Made by a program: the position numbers and the translations under genes. Under the pieces are notes generated by a model. The model had not been told where the DNA came from. It made no database searches and was given only the letters and a program-made list of their open reading frames with translations. DNA of 8,200 nucleotides from Bacilli bacterium (lineage in GTDB: Bacteria; Bacillota_I; Bacilli_A; RF39; UBA660), in contig JAEDJI010000034.1 of NCBI GenBank assembly GCA_016296435.1, forward strand, positions 1-8,200, given 5' to 3'. Positions 1 to 5,758 of this stretch are shown one piece after another; positions within the stretch are counted from its first letter, which is position 1; each line of letters opens with the position of its first letter.

Positions 1-34
1 AACTATATTTATCTTTATTAGAAGTCTCCATCAT
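1..34 (-). CDS. Start of a gene running off the left edge (partial, unidentified)
   Basis: Only the first 10-11 codons are present, reading MMETSNKDKYS or METSNKDKYS. An AGGAGG box (42-37) lies 2 nt before the first ATG (34) and 5 nt before the second, in-frame ATG (31), so the second start has the better spacing. A strong promoter lies just upstream (87-59), and the preceding gene rny has its own terminator, so this gene is transcribed separately. In many Bacillota ymdB follows rny, but YmdB normally begins with a hydrophobic strand leading to a GD metal-binding motif. This polar start does not look like that. The product cannot be named from so few residues. Confidence 0.62.
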   Translation of the reverse strand, partial: MMETSNKDKYS

Positions 35-58
35 AACCTCCTCATATTATATAAACTA

Positions 59-87
59 ATTATAATATAAAAAACTAATTATTTCAA
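59..87 (-). promoter_or_regulatory. Sigma-A promoter of the left-edge gene
   Basis: The minus strand reads TTGAAA (87-82), a 17-nt spacer, and a perfect TATAAT (64-59). The start site would fall near position 52, leaving a leader of about 20 nt before the ATG. The -35 box begins 4 nt after the U-tract of the rny terminator. Confidence 0.8.
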
Positions 88-91
88 GTAC

Positions 92-121
92 AAAAAAGAA
101 GAAACTATTTAGCTTCTTCTT
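92..121 (-). terminator. Intrinsic terminator of rny, overlapping its stop codon
   Basis: The minus strand folds into an 11-bp stem, AAGAAGAAGCT pairing with AGTTTCTTCTT (one G-U pair), around a 4-nt AAAT loop, followed by TTTT. The rny TAG (107-105) lies at the loop and the 3' stem arm, so the last codons of rny encode the 5' arm. Confidence 0.78.
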
Positions 122-1658
122 GTACCCTAGTTTCACGAATAACAGTTACTTTAATAGTACCAGGATATTGCATACTAGATTCAATCTTTTCTTTTATTTC
201 TCTTGCAATTTTATGTGATTTTAAATCATCTATTTCTTCAGGTTTTACTAATACTCTAAGTTCTCTACCTGCTTGAAGAGCATAACTCTTATCAATACCT
301 TTAATACTATTAGCTATTTCTTCTAATTGTTCTAAACGTTTCAAATAATTTTCTAACGAATCATTTCTAGCACCAGGTCTTGACGCTGACAAAGCATCTG
401 CAATTTGTACTAAAACTGATACAACACTAGTAGCATCAGTATCTCCATGATGAGATGCTATTGCATTAATTACAACGGGATGCTCTTTATACTTCTTAGC
501 AATGTTTACACCAATCTCAACATGACTACCTTCAATTTCATGATCAATTGCCTTACCAATATCATGCAAAAGCCCTGCACGCTTAGCAAGATTAACATTT
601 TCACCAAGCTCAGCAGCCATAATCCCTGCTAAATGTGCAACTTCAATTGAATGCTTTAAAGCATTTTGCCCATAACTAGTCCTGAAATGAAGTTTACCAA
701 TTATTTCAATTAAATTATTATCAACTTTTGTAAGACCCAACTCAAAAATAGCAGAATTTCCTATTTCAATAATCTTTTGTTGCATTTCACGAACTGTTTT
801 ATCATATATTTCTTCAATTCTAGTCGGATGAATTCTTCCATCTTTTATTAACGTTTCAATTGTTATTTTAGCAATTTCTCTTCTTAAAGGGTCAAAAGAT
901 GAAATTACAATTGTTTCAGGAGTATCATCAATAATTAAATCAACTCCAGTAATAGCCTCAATAGTTCTAATATTTCTTCCTTCTCTACCAATAATTCTTC
1001 CCTTCATTTCATTATTTGGAAGTTCAATTGTAGAAACAGTTTGTTCATTAGAAACTTCTGATGCATATTTTTGCATAGATAGAACTAACATTTCTTTTGC
1101 TTTTTTATCACTAACTAATTTAGCCTCATCTTCACGTTCTTTAATATAAGATACAATCTCATTTGAAATATCTTCTTCTACCTTCTTCATAATCATTTCT
1201 TTTGCTTTTTCTTTATCTAAACCACTTATTTTTGAAAGCAAATCAATTTGCTCTTGTTTCAATTTATCCATTTCTTCTTGATCACTTTGAATCTTCTTTT
1301 GTTTTTCACCAAGCTTTTCTTCACGTTCATCAAGTAATTGTTCTCTTTTTTGAAAAGTTTCATCTCTCTTATCCATATTTCTTTCTCTTTGAATAAGACG
1401 ATCTTCTTGATCTTTAATTTCAGATTTTTTTTCTTTGATTTCTTTATCTAATTCATTTTTTATTCTTTGTTTTTCTTCTTTTGCTTCAAAAAGCATATCT
1501 CTTTTTATTTTTTCTGCCTCTTTTCTAGCTCTTTCTGATAAAATTTCAATTTTTTTAACAGCTTTAGATACTCTAATAAAATTAATTAGAACAGAAAGTC
1601 CTACTCCTAAAATTAATCCAATCATGATCATTAAAATGGAAAGTATTGTTTTGCTCAT
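105..1658 (-). CDS. rny: Ribonuclease Y
   Basis: RNase Y is the membrane-anchored endoribonuclease that starts bulk mRNA decay and processing in Bacillota. The 517 aa match the usual length of about 520. In order: an N-terminal membrane helix (about residues 4-27), a long charged coiled coil (about 30-200), a KH RNA-binding domain with [12 protein letters not shown] (220-231), and an HD phosphohydrolase domain with His336 and the metal-binding HD pair 365-366 in LLHDIGKA, followed by SHHGDTDA (402-409). All key parts are intact. The start at 1658 has a GGAGG box (1669-1665) 6 nt upstream. The gene is monocistronic, with its own promoter (1752-1724) and a terminator over its stop codon. The downstream gene is not recognisably ymdB, its common neighbour. 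Confidence 0.97.
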   Translation of the reverse strand: MSKTILSILMIMIGLILGVGLSVLINFIRVSKAVKKIEILSERARKEAEKIKRDMLFEAKEEKQRIKNELDKEIKEKKSEIKDQEDRLIQRERNMDKRDETFQKREQLLDEREEKLGEKQKKIQSDQEEMDKLKQEQIDLLSKISGLDKEKAKEMIMKKVEEDISNEIVSYIKEREDEAKLVSDKKAKEMLVLSMQKYASEVSNEQTVSTIELPNNEMKGRIIGREGRNIRTIEAITGVDLIIDDTPETIVISSFDPLRREIAKITIETLIKDGRIHPTRIEEIYDKTVREMQQKIIEIGNSAIFELGLTKVDNNLIEIIGKLHFRTSYGQNALKHSIEVAHLAGIMAAELGENVNLAKRAGLLHDIGKAIDHEIEGSHVEIGVNIAKKYKEHPVVINAIASHHGDTDATSVVSVLVQIADALSASRPGARNDSLENYLKRLEQLEEIANSIKGIDKSYALQAGRELRVLVKPEEIDDLKSHKIAREIKEKIESSMQYPGTIKVTVIRETRVQEEAK

Positions 1659-1723
1659 ATTATACCTCCATTAAAATTATTTATGTTAAATATACTATAT
1701 AAATATTAATTAACACTATCTTT

Positions 1724-1752
1724 ATTTTATATTTGTATAAGTTTTTTGTCAA
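1724..1752 (-). promoter_or_regulatory. Sigma-A promoter of rny
   Basis: The minus strand reads TTGACA (1752-1747), a 17-nt spacer, and TAAAAT (1729-1724). Transcription should begin near 1717, giving a leader of about 60 nt that is AT-rich and shows no clear structure. The -35 box starts 2 nt after the U-tract of the preceding terminator. Confidence 0.82.
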
Positions 1753-1754
1753 GT

Positions 1755-1781
1755 AAAAAAAAGAACCATTATTTTTGGTTC
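1755..1781 (-). terminator. Intrinsic terminator of the 143-aa gene
   Basis: The minus strand shows GAACCA, a 7-nt loop and TGGTTC (a 6-bp stem), followed by eight T residues (1762-1755). The stop codon TAA (1771-1769) falls mainly within the loop, so the last codons form part of the hairpin. Confidence 0.8.
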
Positions 1782-2200
1782 AATGCATTAAGCAAATTAA
1801 CTTTAAACATATCTTTGTCAGCATTAGTATTAGAAATCATAACACCTTTATACGTTCCAAGTTCACTACGATGCCCTTCATCTAAAATATCCTCTGGAGT
1901 AATATTAACAAGTAATACTATATTCTTATCTAAATAAACAGTATAATGTAATAATATATCACCATGTACCTTAGAAAATAAAGTATCAGTAGGTAACTTT
2001 AATTCATATTCTTGAATATTATCTTTTTTAGATTCTTTAACCATCTTACCTAAGAATTTACCCTCCCTAATTGATGGATAATATTCAAATTGCAATTTCT
2101 TATAAGCAAGCATGTTATACTTTCTAACTGATCTTTCTCTTTTTCTAAACTCATTTTCATTAACATATTCAAAATGATAATTTACTCTTTTATTTTCCAT
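1769..2200 (-). CDS. Conserved-looking hypothetical protein, 143 aa
   Basis: I do not recognise this family. The protein is soluble in appearance, with no signal peptide or membrane helix. The first 60 residues are basic and rich in Arg, Lys and Tyr (for example FRKRERSVRKY). The second half looks like a small alpha/beta domain: a hydrophobic strand segment, DILLHYTVYLDKNIVLLVNI (81-100), then PEDILDEGHRSELGTYKGVM and a C-terminal helix. No catalytic motif stands out. The start at 2200 is preceded by a run of five G (2212-2208), 7 nt upstream, rather than AGGAGG. A consensus promoter (2279-2251) and a terminator over the stop make this a single-gene unit between a kinase-like gene and rny. 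Good expression signals argue for a real gene. Confidence 0.8.
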   Translation of the reverse strand: MENKRVNYHFEYVNENEFRKRERSVRKYNMLAYKKLQFEYYPSIREGKFLGKMVKESKKDNIQEYELKLPTDTLFSKVHGDILLHYTVYLDKNIVLLVNITPEDILDEGHRSELGTYKGVMISNTNADKDMFKVNLLNALNQK

Positions 2201-2250
2201 AATATAACCCCCAACTTCTATCTACTATGGTATTTCAATTAAGTGTATAA

Positions 2251-2279
2251 ATTATAGCACATTTTTTCCTTTTTGTCAA
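2251..2279 (-). promoter_or_regulatory. Consensus sigma-A promoter of the 143-aa gene
   Basis: Perfect TTGACA (2279-2274), a 17-nt spacer, and perfect TATAAT (2256-2251), with a TG dinucleotide one base upstream of the -10 box (extended -10). This is the closest match to consensus in the window. The start site near 2244 gives a leader of about 44 nt. Confidence 0.9.
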
Positions 2280-2306
2280 ATTATTTTTATTATTTTCTTA
2301 TAAAAA

Positions 2307-2903
2307 CTATTTAATTCTTTTTTCTTTTAATCTAACAAACATCTTTTTTATTTTATCATAACACTCTATCTTATCACCAGCACTAATTCTATCAAATATC
2401 ACACAACTACACTCAAAATCAATCAACTTAACATCACAATTATCATCAACTAAAAAATTATTTTCATGAATATCTAAATATAACACACCATTATCTAAAA
2501 GTTCATCCACTATCATCAAAACTTTACTATATAATAATTCTATATTATCCTCATTAACAAAATCATATAATGGTACATAATTCTTATATAATTTAATTAC
2601 TTGTCCAATACATCTTCTTTTACAAGACACTACCCCAACAGGAAAATCGGTAAGATTAACACTACTCTGCCTTAAAACTAAACTATATACCATTTCTTCA
2701 ATATTATATGATTCTCTCATTTTATTAAATAAACTTTTCTCAATTTTAAAACCAAGTCCATCACCAATATCATATATAATAGTATTATTATCCTCAAAAA
2801 ATATCTTATCTTCTTCAAAAACAAAATCTTTATCAATAACATAATTATCTATATCATAACTCTTATGTAATTTATTAATAAAAACACTCTCTTTATTCAC
2901 CAT
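2307..2903 (-). CDS. Small protein-kinase-fold protein (atypical kinase-like)
   Basis: At 198 aa it is shorter than a usual kinase domain of about 250 aa, yet it carries recognisable kinase landmarks. GDGLGFKIEK (47-56) could be the glycine loop and the beta-3 lysine (Lys53). Glu69 or Glu70 lies in a likely helix C. YLDIHENNFLV (142-152) is a catalytic loop with Asp144 and Asn149 at the correct D-x4-N spacing. LIDFE (160-164) replaces DFG, with Asp162 as metal ligand. The residue before the catalytic Asp is Leu rather than the His-Arg of HRD kinases, which resembles phosphotransferase and RIO/APH-like members of the superfamily. No membrane or sensor domain is present, and the activation and C-terminal regions are reduced. 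Substrate unknown. An AAAGATGGTGAT ribosome binding site (2915-2904) abuts the start; promoter at 2957-2928. I see no convincing terminator after it. Confidence 0.8.
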   Translation of the reverse strand: MVNKESVFINKLHKSYDIDNYVIDKDFVFEEDKIFFEDNNTIIYDIGDGLGFKIEKSLFNKMRESYNIEEMVYSLVLRQSSVNLTDFPVGVVSCKRRCIGQVIKLYKNYVPLYDFVNEDNIELLYSKVLMIVDELLDNGVLYLDIHENNFLVDDNCDVKLIDFECSCVIFDRISAGDKIECYDKIKKMFVRLKEKRIK

Positions 2904-2927
2904 ATCACCATCTTTAAATGTGTCTAA

Positions 2928-2957
2928 AGCATATCATAAAGTAAAACAAAAAGTCAA
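2928..2957 (-). promoter_or_regulatory. Probable promoter of the kinase-like gene
   Basis: TTGACT (2957-2952), an 18-nt spacer, and TATGCT (2933-2928), preceded by TGA, which gives an extended -10. The leader would be about 18 nt. The first 13 nt, TTGACTTTTTGTT, are identical in the promoter at 5719-5707. Confidence 0.7.
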
Positions 2958-2958
2958 G

Positions 2959-2979
2959 AAAAAAAGGACCTTAGTCCTT
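2959..2979 (-). terminator. Intrinsic terminator of the surface protein gene
   Basis: The minus strand shows AAGGAC, a TAAG loop and GTCCTT (6-bp stem with three G-C pairs), then five T residues. It begins 2 nt after the stop codon (2983-2981) and ends 1 nt before the next -35 box. Confidence 0.87.
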
Positions 2980-2980
2980 A

Positions 2981-4351
2981 TTAATTAAATCTTTTCTTAA
3001 GTAGAATACCTGACACAGATAATCCCATTACTGAAACAGTAGCAACTACAAAATACACTAAAGTATTATCAGTTGTTTCTGGATTAGTTACTTTTTTAAT
3101 TTTTTCGTCAGTATAAACTACACTATAAGTTGAGAACTTATCAGATTTAAATGAAATAGTTCCATCACCATTATCAACAGCTTCAATCACAGTAGTTACA
3201 CCATCATGAACCCTTATAACATAATAAGTTCTTTTATAACCTTCTTGCACTTTAGCAAGTGTACTAGGTAATTCAAGTTTAATAGATACAGCATTATCTG
3301 CTTCATATATTTGTTCAACCTTCAAATCATTTTCAGTAGATTTAAATAATTCAATATCATAATATCCCACTACTGTATACTTCTTTTCATTAACTACTTT
3401 TTCAACTAAACTCTTATCTTCCTCAATTATATTACTATCATCAAGAGTAGTAACTTCAACTTTTTCATCTAATTCATTTTCAGTAACCAAAATATATTGA
3501 TCAGAACCAATTACTTTAAATTCATTTTTACCATCAGCTATAGTAGCATTAGTGATACCAGCTACTGAATCACCAACTAAGTTATAATTTCCACCTTTTA
3601 CTATAGTAACAGATTTATCAGAAGTTCCCCAATCATAATCCCAAATAGCATAACCTTTACTATCTGGATTTCCAGTACCATAATAATTAAATGTACCACC
3701 ATTTACAGTTAAAGTTTCTTGTCCACAAACTGAACCAACATTAGCAATAACAGCACTACTTGGTTTATACATATTAAATGTACCACCATTTACTTCCATA
3801 ACACCATAATCATCATTTTTAATGTACTTGTCGTTATTATTCATTTCAAAAGTACCACCATTAATAGTCAATTTAGCAATCTTTTTAGAAACATTAACAG
3901 AAGGATCATACCATCCATTATCAATTAATGATGCTTTACCATTTTGAACAGAAAATATACCATTCTCAATAATCATAGTGCCATGATTCAATAATACATA
4001 ATAAGAATTATTTGTGCCATCAGTACGCTTGAATGTACCACCTTCAATAGTAACAGTTCCATCATTATAAACTGGTGCCTTCTTGTCAAAATCATTAGTA
4101 ACAGTACCACTACCAGTTATAACAACACTTGCGCCTTCTTTAATTTTAATTGTGTGATCTCCATTTACATTTGAAACATCAAAACCACCTAAATCAATTG
4201 TAACAGAGCTTCCTGATTCTACTACAATACCATCAGTTACATTAGCTGTTAGTGTAGTATCTTTGTCAATAGTTAATGCATTTGTATTAACCATAAATCC
4301 AAAAGTACTTATCGTTAATAAACCTAATCCATAAAATATTTTATTTCTCAT
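2981..4351 (-). CDS. Secreted beta-repeat surface protein with C-terminal NPxTx-type wall anchor
   Basis: The protein has 456 aa. Residues 1-25 form a Sec signal peptide, with cleavage likely after NTNA. Residues about 26-275 hold repeated strand-turn units with the signature VTIEGGTF: 100-107, 126-133, 161-168, 185-192, 214-221 and 248-256. This pattern is typical of right-handed parallel beta-helices. A mixed region (about 295-415) ends in KFSTYSVVY (405-413), a motif often seen just before the anchor in Bacillota surface proteins. The C-terminus has NPETTD (423-428), a hydrophobic helix (430-451) and KKRFN, which matches the layout of a sortase signal with a non-LPXTG motif. The start is placed at 4351, not the in-frame ATG at 4369, because AGGAGG (4364-4359) lies between the two, 7 nt before 4351. 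Role inferred: adhesion or glycan contact; ligand unknown. Confidence 0.85.
   Translation of the reverse strand: MRNKIFYGLGLLTISTFGFMVNTNALTIDKDTTLTANVTDGIVVESGSSVTIDLGGFDVSNVNGDHTIKIKEGASVVITGSGTVTNDFDKKAPVYNDGTVTIEGGTFKRTDGTNNSYYVLLNHGTMIIENGIFSVQNGKASLIDNGWYDPSVNVSKKIAKLTINGGTFEMNNNDKYIKNDDYGVMEVNGGTFNMYKPSSAVIANVGSVCGQETLTVNGGTFNYYGTGNPDSKGYAIWDYDWGTSDKSVTIVKGGNYNLVGDSVAGITNATIADGKNEFKVIGSDQYILVTENELDEKVEVTTLDDSNIIEEDKSLVEKVVNEKKYTVVGYYDIELFKSTENDLKVEQIYEADNAVSIKLELPSTLAKVQEGYKRTYYVIRVHDGVTTVIEAVDNGDGTISFKSDKFSTYSVVYTDEKIKKVTNPETTDNTLVYFVVATVSVMGLSVSGILLKKRFN
3584..4054 (-). repeat. Six beta-strand repeats, consensus [VL]T[IV]xGGTF, in the surface protein
   Basis: Within the surface protein, the motif appears as VTIEGGTF, MIIENGIF, LTINGGTF, MEVNGGTF, LTVNGGTF and VTIVKGGNY, 24-35 residues apart. 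The irregular spacing with a fixed strand-turn signature suggests coils of a parallel beta-helix with variable loops, rather than a recent DNA-level duplication. Confidence 0.75.
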
Positions 4352-4358
4352 ATCTTTA

Positions 4359-4364
4359 CCTCCT
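4359..4364 (-). promoter_or_regulatory. Ribosome binding site that fixes the surface protein start
   Basis: AGGAGG lies 7 nt upstream of the ATG at 4351 and inside the longer reading frame that opens at 4369. It therefore selects MRNKIF as the true N-terminus, which also gives a standard signal peptide. Confidence 0.9.
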
Positions 4365-4370
4365 AGCATA

Positions 4371-4399
4371 AGAATATCACAAATAAAATTAAAAGTAAA
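4371..4399 (-). promoter_or_regulatory. Possible promoter of the surface protein gene
   Basis: TTTACT (4399-4394), a 17-nt spacer, and TATTCT (4376-4371), preceded by TGA (extended -10). The predicted start site near 4364 leaves a leader of only about 13 nt that begins at the ribosome binding site. That is unusually short, so this is tentative; read-through past the weak miaA terminator is an alternative. Confidence 0.4.
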
Positions 4400-4430
4400 T
4401 AAAAAAATGTCATTTTTTAGACAAAACTGT

Positions 4431-4459
4431 AAAATAAAACAACACTATATAATAGTGTT
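4431..4459 (-). terminator. Hairpin at the end of miaA, likely a weak terminator
   Basis: The minus strand has AACACTAT, a TAT loop and ATAGTGTT, a perfect 8-bp stem that includes the miaA stop codon TAG (4447-4445). The following tract, GTTTTATTTT, is interrupted, and the stem has only two G-C pairs. Termination may therefore be partial. Confidence 0.6.
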
Positions 4460-5152
4460 TACAATTTCATCAAGCATTACTTTATCAACATTGTACCAAT
4501 CAATATCACTAAACTGATTATTAAAAAAAGTATACTGTCTTTTTGCATAATTTCTTGATCTTTTCTTTATCAAAGAAATAGCCTCATCCTTAGTAATTTC
4601 ACCCTTAAAATAAGAATAAAATTCCTTATAACCAATCGCAGTATTAACTACTTTAGAATTAATACCACTATCATATAAACCCCTTACTTCATCTTCCAAA
4701 CCTAAATCAATCATTAAATCAACCCTATCATTTATAATATCATATAAATGAGATCTATCTCTAGTAAGTCCAATAATCTTAAAATTATACAACTTTTTAT
4801 TTTTATTTAATCCACCATCAAAAGTATAATCATATAAAAGAGCCTTTAAATATAGTCCAGTACCCCCTACTATAATAACATTTTTATTCATAGAAAGAAG
4901 GCTATCAAGAACCTTTCTAGCATCAACTTGATACTCATAAACAGAATAATTATCTAAAACACTAACATTATCAATTAAATGATGCACAATTCCTTCCTTT
5001 TCTTCTTCCTTTATTTTAGCAACTCCAATTGATAACTCTTTATAAACCTGTTGACTATCACAATTAATAATCTCTGCATTAAGCCTTTTTGCAAGCATAA
5101 TACTAAACTTAGTCTTACCAACCCCAGTTGGTCCAACAATAGCATATACCAT
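4445..5152 (-). CDS. miaA: tRNA dimethylallyltransferase, compact form
   Basis: MiaA transfers a dimethylallyl group from DMAPP to the N6 of A37 in tRNAs reading UNN codons. The family signatures are clear: P-loop GPTGVGKT (7-14), DSQQVYK (32-38, usually DSMQVY), HHLID (57-61), VGGTGLYLKALL (95-106), RVDLMIDLGLEDEV (143-156), AIGYKEF (172-178) and the C-terminal RNYAKRQYTFF (200-210). The length, 235 aa, is about 75-80 residues short of the usual 300-316. The gap is internal: from ALLYDYTF (104-111) the chain goes through a short GGLNKNKK turn straight to the strand FKIIGLTRDR (124-133). The helical insertion domain, with its RALE-type motif, is absent. The frame is open and the flanks are intact, so this looks evolved, not broken. 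AAGGAA (5166-5161), 8 nt upstream, lies inside the preceding gene; the intergenic gap is 2 nt, so the two are co-translated. Confidence 0.93.
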   Translation of the reverse strand: MVYAIVGPTGVGKTKFSIMLAKRLNAEIINCDSQQVYKELSIGVAKIKEEEKEGIVHHLIDNVSVLDNYSVYEYQVDARKVLDSLLSMNKNVIIVGGTGLYLKALLYDYTFDGGLNKNKKLYNFKIIGLTRDRSHLYDIINDRVDLMIDLGLEDEVRGLYDSGINSKVVNTAIGYKEFYSYFKGEITKDEAISLIKKRSRNYAKRQYTFFNNQFSDIDWYNVDKVMLDEIVNTII

Positions 5153-5154
5153 AA

Positions 5155-5664
5155 CTATCTTTCCTTAGTTAAACGCTTAATAGATTGATCATACTCATCA
5201 GTCTTTGTTCTAGCATCAAATATAAATTTTTTGTCATTAATAGTAGTAAAATTAACTATTCCAATATTATATCCAAAATATCCTAAAACTAGTTTAACCT
5301 TATAAGAGGCAATATCACGATCTAATTCATCATTACTATAAACAAAACCACATACCCTGTTAGCAGTCTCATTATAAATTGAAACCTTAATATCAGAAGA
5401 ATCTTCACTCTTAAAACTAAATGTTTCTTCCTCTACCTTTTCCTCTTCAGATTCTAATTTATCACTTAAAGAGATAACATCAAACATATAATTATTGCTA
5501 GAAATTTTAATTAAATTACGCATATCAAAACTATTATAATAATTACTTGCATAACTCCTGACAACCTCATTAGCTTTTTCCATAGATAAATCATTATAAC
5601 TATAAACATAACCACATATTCTACTAACATCTTGTTTATAAATAGATAATACTACATCAGACAT
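5155..5664 (-). CDS. Hypothetical protein of two tandem 61-residue modules, 169 aa
   Basis: I do not recognise this family. The protein consists of two copies of one module, residues 3-63 and 91-151, which align without a gap with 16 identities by my count. They are joined by an acidic linker (about 70-90, ESEEEKVEEE). Each module has the pattern SIY-x5-R-[IV]-C-G-[YF]-V-Y-S, with one cysteine (Cys17, Cys105), and ends in a strand finishing FD. There is no signal peptide or membrane helix, so it is probably cytoplasmic. The start is placed at 5664, because GGGAGGGG (5676-5669) precedes it and lies inside the longer frame opening at 5685. It leads a two-gene unit with miaA, 2 nt downstream, and sits between mutL and miaA, genes that are often adjacent. 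Function unknown; a link to tRNA modification is only positional. Confidence 0.85.
   Translation of the reverse strand: MSDVVLSIYKQDVSRICGYVYSYNDLSMEKANEVVRSYASNYYNSFDMRNLIKISSNNYMFDVISLSDKLESEEEKVEEETFSFKSEDSSDIKVSIYNETANRVCGFVYSNDELDRDIASYKVKLVLGYFGYNIGIVNFTTINDKKFIFDARTKTDEYDQSIKRLTKER
5212..5658 (-). repeat. Tandem internal duplication (61 + 61 residues) in the 169-aa protein
   Basis: Copy 1 is encoded by 5658-5476 and copy 2 by 5394-5212, at a constant offset of 88 residues. Shared positions include Ser-Ile-Tyr, Arg-x-Cys-Gly, Val-Tyr-Ser, Leu and a terminal Phe-Asp. The DNA of the two copies has diverged, so the duplication is old. Confidence 0.82.
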
Positions 5665-5668
5665 ATTA

Positions 5669-5676
5669 CCCCTCCC
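5669..5676 (-). promoter_or_regulatory. Ribosome binding site that fixes the 169-aa protein start
   Basis: GGGAGGGG with its GGAGG core (5675-5671) lies 6 nt before the ATG at 5664. It falls within the frame extended to 5685, so the longer N-terminus (MNLGRGN) is unlikely to be translated. Confidence 0.85.
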
Positions 5677-5690
5677 TAAATTCATGACAC

Positions 5691-5719
5691 ATTATACCAC
5701 ATAACGAACAAAAAGTCAA
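5691..5719 (-). promoter_or_regulatory. Promoter of the 169-aa protein and miaA unit
   Basis: TTGACT (5719-5714), a 17-nt spacer, and perfect TATAAT (5696-5691), with TGG directly before the -10 box (extended -10). The start site near 5684 coincides with the upstream in-frame ATG at 5685, which further argues against using that codon. Confidence 0.87.
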
Positions 5720-5727
5720 ATTATAAT

Positions 5728-5751
5728 AAAAAAGACTAAAATTATTAGTCT
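5728..5751 (-). terminator. Intrinsic terminator of the prepilin-mutL unit
   Basis: The minus strand shows AGACTAA, a 5-nt loop and TTAGTCT (7-bp stem), followed by TTTTT and further T-rich sequence. It lies 7 nt after the mutL stop codon TGA (5761-5759) and 8 nt before the next -35 box. Confidence 0.83.
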
Positions 5752-5758
5752 AATTTAA

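Noticed and set aside
447..1674. Plus-strand open frames at 447-632, 1202-1396 and 1435-1674
   Set aside because: They lie opposite rny, lack good ribosome binding sites, and have low-complexity hydrophobic translations that mirror the coiled coil codons. They are shadows of the minus-strand gene.
1659..1723. Riboswitch or structured leader of rny
   Set aside because: The leader is about 60 nt, AT-rich and without paired blocks of useful stability.
2281..2306. Hairpin after the kinase-like gene (TTTTTAT / ATAAAAA) as a terminator
   Set aside because: The stem is entirely A-T, the loop is long and no U-tract follows, so it is not convincing in AT-rich sequence.
2307..2903. HipA-type toxin or half of a toxin-antitoxin pair
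   Set aside because: The protein is far shorter than HipA, no small partner gene is adjacent, and the catalytic loop sequence differs. The neighbouring 143-aa gene has its own promoter and is not overlapping.
4402..4424. AT-rich palindrome (AAAAAAT-GAC-ATTTTTT) upstream of the surface protein gene as an operator or terminator
   Set aside because: The stem is entirely A-T with a 3-nt loop and is readily expected by chance here. It may add to termination after miaA, but I cannot support it.
4445..5152. miaA as a frameshifted or deleted pseudogene
   Set aside because: The reading frame is continuous, motifs on both sides of the missing segment are conserved, and the gene keeps its coupling to the upstream gene and a hairpin at its end. 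A single in-frame evolved loss fits better.
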